Assembly: GCA_963971405.1 (NCBI GenBank)
Contig: OZ020486.1
Location: 9,571,419 to 9,635,418, forward strand
Direction: 5' to 3'
Length of the DNA stretch: 64,000 nt
DNA from: Psococerastis gibbosa
Lineage: Eukaryota; Arthropoda; Insecta; Psocodea; Psocidae
The position numbers and the translations under genes were made by a program. This document shows, in pieces, positions 12,301 through 21,254 of this stretch (its first letter is position 1; every line of letters begins with the position of its first letter). The notes under the pieces were generated by a model. That model had not been told where the DNA came from, ran no database searches, and saw nothing but the letters and a program-made list of their open reading frames with translations.

Positions 12301-12746
12301 CGTCATCAAAAATAATTTTAGAACCCAAAGCAGCCCCAACAAACAGATATAAGTTAGTGTAACCATGAACATTGCACAGGATGCCAGGGAGTACGGCTGA
12401 ATTGCTATAATTTCTAGGGTTATTTGGGCTCTAATAAACATTGATATTCTATTTGACATGCACAATTTAGTTAATGAATTTACTTACCATGATTAAAAAA
12501 ATCGCTTTCAGTAAAATGCTTAGAACACACCTTCATATGCACGGAAGCAGTTTTCCCCATTTTCAAAATGTGATGCCATGCCTTGTTAGCATCAATTTTC
12601 TCTTTCACCCCAAATTTATTTTCTATTACCACATTGTGGCTATTCACCTTAGGGAATTCATGGAACGAAGCCCCCGGACTATTGTAATGGGCTGAATTGC
12701 AACTAAAAACGCAACAATTAGTACAGTTTCTTTTTGTTCTAACCAT
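9308..12746 (-). CDS. THAP-domain DDE_4 transposase (ISL2EU-like)
   Basis: Four minus-strand exons (12746-12488, 11462-11211, 11166-11029, 10275-9308) join in phase to 538 aa. Residues 1-86 form a THAP DNA-binding domain (C2CH: CVFSC, then CSKHF and TESDFF). The middle region is basic and then probably coiled. The last exon has an HTH segment (HRLTLKDRVILTFMKLKL) and a DDE_4 endonuclease domain. Candidate catalytic residues are Asp369 (VVLDCTE), Asp422 (GGRASDSTIF) and Glu491 (HVERANARIK). Intron 2 is only 44 bp; intron 3 holds a tandemly duplicated block of about 260 bp. THAP plus DDE_4 architecture is typical of PIF/Harbinger-related ISL2EU transposases. The gene is uninterrupted and converges on the YqaJ nuclease gene. 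Its start lies 270 bp from that of the divergent nessun dorma homologue. The middle exons are the least certain. Confidence 0.82.
10403..10983. repeat. Tandem duplication of about 260 bp in transposase intron 3
   Basis: Blocks 10403-10663 and 10723-10983 are the same sequence, diverged, with shared segments such as CCACCTCTCGAACG-like, CGACCGAATG(A/G)CGCGCATTACAAA, CAGGAAGTT and ATAAATATTCAT(T/G)GACTG. A 60-bp spacer separates them. The second copy ends close to the donor of transposase exon 3. Confidence 0.8.
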
Positions 12747-13015
12747 TCTTTAATATTTACCATGGAAATTAATAATGGCGGCAATGGAGGGTCCTTCTTG
12801 GGCTAGCTACGAGTGTAATCCAACAGATGTCGCATGGCTAATTTCGATTGGCAATTGGTTTTTGCTGGTCAAGCCCGCCGTCAAGGGCCACTGGTCAAGG
12901 AAGTGAACTGCGAAGCGAGCCAGCGAGAGTTTCTGCGTTTAGCGTTTGTTTACACTGCAAAGGCGGGAAATTTATTATTTAATTGTTTAATTGTGATATA
13001 GGTACTAATTTATTA

Positions 13016-16000
13016 ATGATTCCTGAGATTGTTACGATTGAGAAAAGCCTTGAGCGACGGCTGGCCGAGTATCACTTCCTAACCGATTCAGCTAAGCCTT
13101 GCTCTGAGGTTTATCACGTTTGGGGCGATGTTCTTTCTTTAAACATAGGCCACTTTAATCACTGGAGAGCTCTATGGCAATTATCGGAACAGAGCTCCAT
13201 TCAGTTCAAAACCGTTCAACCAATAGCAGTTGTTGTTTCTGTAAGTACCTAACTAGTAGATACTAGCTAGTATCCAATTACATAATATAAAAGGCCCTAA
13301 TATGAAGGGCTTTTAATGGACGCAGGGCCTACTGATAGTGGTAGCCCTTTGAACATTTGAACCATGCCGTGCCAACAATCTCATTGACTTTCGGGCATTA
13401 TTGTAATGTTTTCGTTCGAATTTTGGCTGCTAGCAAACTGGTATACGTCTTCAATAACAACGTACACCTGCTACAAGCAATACAAGTTAACGAGTAGGCA
13501 AGCTGTAACATATTTTTACTAGTTATCATTGACCTTGTGACAGAGGTGTTGGCTCGATTTTGCTCGGTTACTAGTCAGCTAGCATACTCAACTGATAAAT
13601 ACACTGAATATTTTAAGCTTTTACTGAAAGAACGTGCTTACAATAAAGAAGCCTTTTCTGGGTCAATATAACTTATCGAATTCTTCGAATCGAACTTATC
13701 GGCTTCCGCATTCCCGGCCGGAGTTTGGTGATGAAATGGGAGAATCCGGACTAACGTTTTAAAACAGTACTTCCAAATCTTTCGTCAAGATATGTGCGGT
13801 CGTCACATACAGTGGTACTTTTAAGATTATCTCGTGGACGCTCAGTAGCTTAGGATAAATATTAGTGCACATCACTTTGCTATTGAGCCTCCCAGATGCA
13901 ATGTTAAAAGTCTACGTACCGGTAATGCCACTAACAATATTTGGTTATCAGTTATATTCATGCCATTTTCAAGCTAGCTAGGGCTAGCTTCTGGGGGTCG
14001 TCATCAATTTCTGTCGTCTAAAACAAAATAATAGTAAATAAATAAAGAACACAATTACCGTATTATCGGGTTCGTCAAAAATTCCCTAACCGAGTAGGGA
14101 ACTTGTTCCAACAGTAGCCGACGGACGGCCCCTGAAAAAACCTTTACCTCATCCAGTGTCTTAATCTCCCGGGGTAGTTTGTCAAACAACCGGATCCCCA
14201 TCTCCCTAGGAGACCTAAGGGTAGCCGTAAGACGACTGCTCTCCAGGAGGAAGCAGTCCCTATTTCTGGTCCCATAGGTATGGGTATCACCTGATCTGGG
14301 GGGCGGGTTTTTCCGCAAGTGCACTAATGTCTCCAAGATATATAGAGCTGGTAGAGTTAATATACCAAATTCCCTAAATAAGGGCCGGCAAGATACTCTT
14401 TGGTCTTTGATACCCGCAATGGTTCTAATAGCCCTCTTTTGCAAGCGAAAAACCCGGAGGGAATCAGTAGAGTTACCCCAACAGATGATGGTGCTGAAAG
14501 TTCACGTTTAGACCTCTTCTGCTTCTTCATCAACCGCCTGTAGGTTAGCACGTCAGTAATGGACTCCCTACGAATCACTTTCTTGTGCCAAATCAAATTT
14601 CAAAGTCATTCTTAATTTGACAGTCATTCATCAGACATACAGCAATGGCACCTATGGATCATAGACTGGTTAAAGGTAATATTTAATTTTAGATTGCCGC
14701 TTTTATTGTTGCTATACTCATTTTTAAGGTGGAGGAAGTACTAGTTGAAGAATTGTCAGCAAAGGTTGTTGTGGAATGGACTCAAGAAGACATGGTAACC
14801 CCTAGCAGAGTTGAAGTGCCAATCTTCGAATTGTTTCCGTTGAAATATCAGAATATTTCCCTTGAATATGTGGAACACATCGCTGATGTAATCGATCAAT
14901 GTCGGTTCTTCCTCCTCAACTTGTGGTATCCGTGGGACAATGTTGAAGACATTGCCCTTAGTGAGTGGTGTGAAAAACATTTAGAAAATCGAGTAAATCT
15001 GTAAGTTCCTAATTAACCTAATTTTAATTTTTCATTTTCTTTTAATTAGCAAATTCTTTTTTAATTACCTATTATTTATTAATTTCATTATCCAATAGCA
15101 CAAGTTACATAGCCTAATAAAATATCACGGTAAAAAAAATAATTATTTATTATAGCTTTTATTTCACGTCGAATCAGGTAGGGTTTGGTAGCCCTTACTG
15201 CATCCGTTGGCTTATTGTGACGTCGCCTCCTTTATATAACCTGAGGTTTCACATTGTGTACCTTAGGTCAATCTTTCAGACCCTGGACTAAGTCCTGTTT
15301 TTGCTTCGCTATGGTCACACAAACTTGCCAACTCCTAGACATTCAAGTGATTGCACATTCCACAGGTTCTCATCATGTACACGGTTATTGAGAACATAGC
15401 AGTAGCAGGATGCAAAGTGTTCACTTCAGATTGTTCACTTTGACAAGTTGCTGCAAGCCAGATCGCCCTCTACCTGCGGACCTACTGTGCCGTTTAGTAT
15501 TAACTTATTCTTGGGGTAAATTTTTTTTTTGGAATAACACCTTTCATTCTAAAATTATCTTATTTACATTTTTAATCCCAGGTTAAGATTACAAATAATC
15601 GCCATATATCGCAACGGTTTCGCCTGTCCTGGCCCCTCGTGCCTTTCATTCTCACTCTTTTTCAAAAGTATCTAACATCACAAAAATCAATTAGACAACC
15701 CATAAGTCCTTAACTGGCGGTGTGTTACACAATTAAAAAAATAAAACTAAGCCGCCTATTATTTTTATATAAAAACCTTGCCCTTCTGTGGGCCTACTAT
15801 GGCGTTTAGTATGAACCTAATCTAGGATTAAAAATGTAAACAAGATAATTTTAGAATGGAAAGTGCTATTCATAATTGTTTTGTTTACATCTTTAATCCC
15901 TGGTTAAGTTAATATTAAACGGCCTAGTAGGTCCGAAGGGCTCCTGTCATTCCTCCTGTCTCCTGTCAGGGGAGAGTGGGGTTGACTTGAGGTACGGAAT

Positions 16001-19000
16001 AACGGGAGCTATGACCTAGACCGTCTCGTCATTTCCATCAAAGCAGGTGTTCCAATAGAGGAATAAATAAATATTGACTTTTTGTTCTATTACTAAACCA
16101 ACCTAGCGGAGTTAGGGCTATAAAGCCCTCCCTCTTATACTCAACTAGGCAGACCCGGGACCGCCTGCTTTACATGTAGCAAGTGTGAGACTAGAACCAA
16201 CAACCTTTCGGGTGAAAGTGCAAATGTGTACGGAAGCGGCAGAAGGGCCCTGGGGCCAGAATGAAATGCGCCATTGTCAGTGGAACATCACAGTTATGGT
16301 AACCCGGACAACCCGGTAGCAGGTCACTTGCCATAAGATGACCGTGTGTGAACCTAGAGTGGCCCAGACACATTCGTGGTAACATTATTTGCTCCCACTT
16401 GTGATGGCTTTAAATGCTTTAAAACCATATGGGATTTCCATTGTAGGCAGTATGAAATAATGGATAGCGAATGCAATATCGCATGTCTACACGTCAAGGG
16501 GTTAATGACTGAGGCGCTGCAAGTTAATGATGCACTAGAAGATTTTGAAGAGCAAGCCGCTCTTAGCTCGGATACAAAATTGCCAATTGTGAAGAATTTG
16601 CTTAAAAAGGAAGACATAAAACTTCAATTATCCCTCTTTGAAGATCCCGAACTAAGGTATTGCGTCATTTTCTGTTTTTATTGCTTTTTTTACGTAGCCT
16701 TGTGGGTTAAGGCAAAAATTTCAAATAATTTTTTAAACAACTTGAGACTACATGTGCCACTTTGACAATATTCTCCTGTCAAAGAAATGAAAATGGGATT
16801 GATGAAAATTACTAGCTTCCGTAATACATTTATAATTTCTCGACATTATTATTTCTCTAAAAACGAGATAAAGTGCAATAGACCGATTTTGTGTAGTAGT
16901 AGTTATTCAACCAGACAATAGGCCGGTTTGAGGAAGCTTGTACTTTTTATGAATCTTTAATGTGACCAATTTTGTACGTAATTCGTGTTTTTGCGGCCGT
17001 GGAGCAAGCATTTAATTAATGCGTCAAAATGACTTGGTCTCGCAAGTTGTTTACAAGGTAGTTTGAAATCTCCGCCTTAAGTGTTGGTGAACATTTTAAT
17101 TTTTTATTGAAATTCTCAGTAGGAACTCTCAGTACTCTTATACCAAACAATTTATGGTTACCGATGTGTTCCGCATAGGTTCGACTCCTGGTCTGAACAG
17201 AAAATGTAAACTTGTGGTCCCATCTTCCGTTCTCAGTGTAGCTTTGGGTTGCTTTATCATGTTGAAATTGTATGACACCCCATTTCTCCTTTTAAGCCCT
17301 ACAATGTGGATACAATGCTTTCGCAGGCATAGCTGATAACTTGCTCGTACTTGTCCGACGCTCTACACACCATGCGATTGGAGACACTGTCTTAACTCAA
17401 CATGGGTATTACCTACAGAGTCGACAAAATCGTTGACATAAGATAATTCAATGTGCCTTAAGGCGTCTTGTTGAAAATACTCACTCATATAAAATAGAAT
17501 ATTAATTTAAATTTCAGGGAAGCCATGGTGATGTTCACCAATGAATATGAGGACCGTAAACTCGATGTTGTTGGAATTGTTATACCAAAGACTAACGCCA
17601 CTATTGCCTGTTCTTTCTTGCGAATGGCTGAGACACATGTTTCGGAAGACGAAGAAATAGCTATTTACAATAGTGCTCAAAAGGCTGTGAAATTGTGCAA
17701 GACTGTGTTTTTATCTCCAGGGAGATACAAGTTGGAAAGAGTCGGGCGAATATTGGCTTTTAGTGGAACCATTAGAGGTATAATAATTAATCAAAATAGC
17801 CCTAACATAAAACTATGTAACCGAAATTAGAGGATATGGAAAAAACTGGGCTTGGCGGGATTCGAACCCACGATCTACGCCTAACCGGGGCGTCGTCTTA
17901 ACCATTTTTTCCATATCCTCTAATTTTTGTTATAACGAGGAGTTTACCTCTTCAACCAAAGTTAATTTAATATCAGTGTTATATATACCATATAATACTA
18001 CTTAATAATACTTTCCCGCCCCTAAAGATATTTAAAAAATAATAATAATACTACAATATATTAAAACTATGTAGATATAGTTGACGACTGTCTCATTCGC
18101 ATAAGTTCTTGTAGACATTGTGAAGGGTTCCTCTAGAGAGGATTCTTCCCTTGTTTTGTTAAGTTGCACTTTTCTTTGTTTCGGTATGCTAGATCAACTA
18201 AGTACCAACTCCTATCAGACCAGCAAGTGTGATAAATCTGACACGTTATACCTGTCATGTACGCGGTGTTGAGCCAGTAAACATATCTGTATATTGGGGG
18301 TGTACAGTTTTCAGACTGCAAGTTGCTGCAAGTCAAGAAGTGATCCATTGCAGCTCTTCTCTAATTTTCTTCTTCGACAAGGATAGTAATTACTACTCTT
18401 CTTTTCCTTTTAAGGGCTGAGTGCTCCAATAGAAACTATCGTTACACCGGTTGACAGATGCCCCGGTCCATATCACTTTCTGACTTCATTCAACTGGTCG
18501 TTCTTCCAAAATATCACTTTGGAGCGATATGAAGGGCTTCTCTTAACTGTAGCTGAAGGAGTAATGCGTGTACATGATTGTTTACTGCGTGGCTCAGAGG
18601 AAAAATCAGCGACTGGCATTGTCGTCATGCCTGGCTGTCGATTGGAACTCGTGAATTGCGAACTCTCTAGCCTGGGGACTGCTGTGCTTGTTAAGCAAGG
18701 CGGGACCATCCTATTGAATTCTTGTCGCATCAGAAACTGCAATGAAGGGATTAAGGTTTGTATTGTTTTTTATTTATTAATTAAAATAATTAGGTTTAGT
18801 ATATTCCATAGCCTGCCAATCGAAATAAGCCGACTGGCATCCCTATGCTTATACATAGGAAATGAAATGAAATGAAAACAACATTATTGCAAATAAACAA
18901 AATGTGAACAATAAGACTATAAAGTCTTGTTTTCATGCTAACCATAAAACTAAAACATATTATTATTAAAAAATTGTTAAAATTAAATCGAGAAGAAAAG

Positions 19001-20470
19001 AAAAAGAGAGGAATTGTGAAAAAGAAGGATGCAGTATTTCAGGACTGTGATTTTTTTCAATGAAATCACAGGATCGAAGTTACAAAATATTTGCGTCCCA
19101 CGCTTCGCATTTTGATTTTCCCAGTTGGAATCACCCCTATACCGACTACCATTCTATAGTAAATATTTATTCTGTGGTATAATCAGGACTCAGATTTTGA
19201 ATACCTCTCCGTCAAGCTGCGGGTAAGGTTTCAATAAGAAAACTGCGCTTTCAGATGGAAGCAATCGCTTGAAAATAAAATTTAAATTGACTCAGAACTT
19301 CTAAATATGCTCTAAAAAAAATGTTAATTTGGAACAATTAGCAGTTTTGTCAGGATGCTCATTAGTTCCATTTACAGCACCGCAACGTGCATTGAATAGG
19401 TAATGTTTTCTCCTTTTCCATTAGATTTGAACTCGCAATTGTTTACAAACTCACCTTCAACTTCATTTCTCTATCTCAAGATAATTCTTCTTTGGGCCCG
19501 GTACACACGGACAATTCGACCCGTGGGATTTGCCATGGTTTTTTTTTTCATTGGAAATCCATCGGGAATTAGGGCTTGGTGAATGGTTGATGCAAACCCA
19601 TAGAGTCTACTTCAGAAGATTTCTATAAGCTTGTCTAAGGGAAAACCGTGCACTTTAGTGCCCTATTCCTTCAATGAAATAAAACGTTGGCAACTAGTGC
19701 GTGTCGCTTCGTCCGTGTGTACCGGACCAAAGTTGCAATCGATCGATTGGTTTGCAGTAAAGTTTCCCATCTTCTCCCATCCCCCAATGATATTTATAGC
19801 GTTCTTCTATTATTAAGGAGTCCCCTCCCTTCCTCGGGAACATCAACGCCACTCGTATTTTGTACAAAGACGAAATTCACTGTAAATATTCATTGTAGCT
19901 TGGGCGTAGTAAGAAATATTTTAGCCATTAGAAGAAATATTTCTCGACATTTTGATACATGATATGTTACTGTCACTAAAGCGGCTATTCCACTTGTCAA
20001 TTTTTCTTCAATAATTGATGATATTTTTTTCTTTACTCTATATCATCTCATCAATTATTGATGCAGAAATGACGGATTATTGACAAGTGGAATAGCCGCC
20101 CAACATCGATAGGCCACAGTCGTAAGAATTGATATGTACAAAAAATGTGTTGTTACGGCACCCGAACGATGGGTGTTAGTTTCATTATTATGAGATTAAT
20201 AATCTTCGTTTCAAATGGAGTGTATGTATTATTTTCCAGATTATGGATAATTGCACTGCTACCCTCGAGGGCATTGAAGTGGAGTCATGCGCCACGGCTG
20301 GTATTGTAGTGCAAAGCAGTGAAAATGGTGATGACACATCTGGGCCACTCGATCTCCTCTCTGCTGCCACCCCCAGGAACTGGTTTGTTTCATTTAGTGA
20401 ATGCAGCTTCAAAAATAATGCCGTGGATGCTTTTATTGTGAGAGCTCCTCATGACTTGCTTTCTGATTAG
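13016..20470 (+). CDS. nesd: Nessun dorma / SHCBP1 homologue
   Basis: Six exons (13016-13240, 14729-15000, 16447-16656, 17518-17777, 18415-18755, 20240-20470) join in phase to 512 aa; AATAAA at 20530 follows the stop. The N-terminal half carries SHCBP1-family landmarks: FFLLNLWYPWD, a YEIM segment and LQLSLFEDPELR. From about residue 236 the protein has repeated short beta strands typical of the parallel beta-helix (pectate-lyase-like) domain (LSPGRYKLE, GIVVMPGCRLELVNCELS, GGTILLNSCRIRNC, GIVVQSS). In Drosophila, Nessun dorma is a centralspindlin partner needed for cytokinesis in spermatocytes; SHCBP1 acts at the midbody in vertebrates. Start is the ATG at 13016; an upstream in-frame ATG at 12983 is possible. 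All introns contain repeats. The C-terminus is short compared with SHCBP1. Confidence 0.85.
14055..14600 (-). mobile_element. CR1/Jockey-like LINE C-terminal fragment in nesd intron 1
   Basis: The minus strand encodes the region after the reverse transcriptase domain of a non-LTR element: LQKRAIRTIAGI, CRPLFREFGILTLPALYI, HTYGTRNRD and LFDKLPREIK, ending in a stop at 14055. A frameshift near 14440 separates it from an upstream piece. It lies antisense in the host intron and is truncated at its 5' side. Confidence 0.7.
15475..15939. repeat. MITE-like inverted repeat in nesd intron 2, one full and one partial copy
   Basis: At about 15783-15939 the two ends are near complements: CTTCTGTGGGCCTACTATGG at the left and its diverged reverse complement at the right, with inner arms built on GGATTAAAAATGTAAAC. 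A half copy lies at about 15475-15595. A related piece occurs near 39530-39590. No coding capacity. Confidence 0.65.
17310..17470 (+). repeat. Diverged tRNA-like SINE copy
   Basis: Shares CTTGTCCGACGCTCTACACACCATGCGATTGGAGAC-type sequence and the following ACTCAACATGGGTA and ACCTACAGAGTCGAC blocks with the better copies at 29459-29652 and 41544-41740. It is the most degraded member. Confidence 0.55.
17810..18000. repeat. Palindromic repeat with a tRNA B-box-like core
   Basis: Outer arms CCGAAATTAGAGGATATGG and CCATATCCTCTAATTTTTG are inverted. The core holds GGCGGGATTCGAACCCACGA, the complement of a tRNA T-arm (B box GGTTCGAATCC). A second copy with the same architecture lies at 47515-47690, and the two share a downstream TTTAATATCAGT...ATATACCA block. 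It lies just inside nesd intron 4. Confidence 0.65.
19494..19727. repeat. MITE with CCCGGTACACACGGAC termini
   Basis: Left end GCCCGGTACACACGGAC and right end GTCCGTGTGTACCGGAC are inverted; the interior has GGCTTGGTGAATGGTTG and AGAGTCTACTTC(A)GAAGA blocks. Copies or parts recur at 31997-32420, about 34710-34870 and 35079-35246 (there reversed). Lies in nesd intron 5. Non-coding. Confidence 0.7.
19981..20099. repeat. Short palindromic MITE in nesd intron 5
   Basis: Ends GCGGCTATTCCACTTGTCAA and TTGACAAGTGGAATAGCCGC are perfectly inverted, and inner arms built on TCAATTATTGAT extend the palindrome across nearly the whole 119 bp. Single-stranded form would fold into a long hairpin. Confidence 0.8.
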
Positions 20471-21254
20471 TTACTTGTTTTATGGATAGGGTACTCTACT
20501 ACTATTTCAGTAGCTACTTCAACATCTTTAATAAAGACGTAAGGAATTTTATAAAAAAATAGATGTCTTTCATTTCGTGTTTGCTGAATATTTACATTCT
20601 ACTCGTAACTGAGTCGTAAGCGTTACATACTTATTATTTGTAATGTTCAAGTGCCTGGTCGATCATATTGTAAACTGCGTATACGTGTAGCTAGATTTTT
20701 GTCTAACATTTGTCAATAAGTTAATGTAAGTTTTATAAACAATTTTATGCTGCTTTTAATAGTTTGTTATTATGAAACAATATAATTAATTTTCAGTTTT
20801 TATTTAATTAGTGCCTAGACGAAATTGAAAATTGTTTGAGCTTGCAACAGATTCAACCCCATTATAGGTCGATCATATCACCCATTAATAGCGGGCAGCG
20901 TCCCCCACGTCTTTTGGCGTCTTAATTTTTGACAAGGCAGCATTCAGAGGGTGCGCATTTAACTCATTTCTGATCTTAACTGCTGTTCGTACATCGGTGA
21001 CACGTCGGGATATGCATTCTGGCGATATTAGGCCAATATTTCTGTTGCCTTAATAATATCATTGTTTTTTCATTGCTTACCAAGAAGCTGAGTGTACACG
21101 GACGGTCAAACATGAAGTTTGCAGAAGTCGCTAAACTAAAACGCTAACATCTTCACAGAAACAAACATTCAAAATTTGGCGCTTTCGCTAACGTCAAGAT
21201 TTCCATTAGCAAATGCGAGTAATGCGACGGCATGAATGAAATAAAAATAAGAAA
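20471..21254. other. Intergenic spacer between nesd and the DIPK2-like gene
   Basis: Contains the nesd polyadenylation signal (AATAAA, 20530-20535) and must hold the promoter and 5' end of the next gene. No coding sequence, repeat family or clear TATA element is recognised. Confidence 0.45.
20530..20535 (+). terminator. nesd polyadenylation signal
   Basis: AATAAA 60 bp after the stop codon of the nessun dorma homologue, in AT-rich 3' sequence. Confidence 0.6.

Larger units (their letters stand above)
2250..12950. mobile_element. Putative autonomous ISL2EU-type transposon (approximate limits)
   Basis: An intact SWIM/YqaJ nuclease gene and an intact THAP/DDE_4 transposase gene face each other within about 10 kb. 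ISL2EU elements are known to encode this pair. Nested insertions (LINE tail, Tc1 with LINE, CXC exon fragment) fill the interval 5.9-8.7 kb. Terminal inverted repeats and the target duplication were not located by eye, so the limits are rough and the two genes could belong to separate insertions. Confidence 0.55.

Noticed and set aside
17840-17910. Possible tRNA gene on the minus strand
   Set aside because: Only a T-arm with B box is convincing; no paired acceptor stem or anticodon arm, and the sequence sits within a palindromic repeat.
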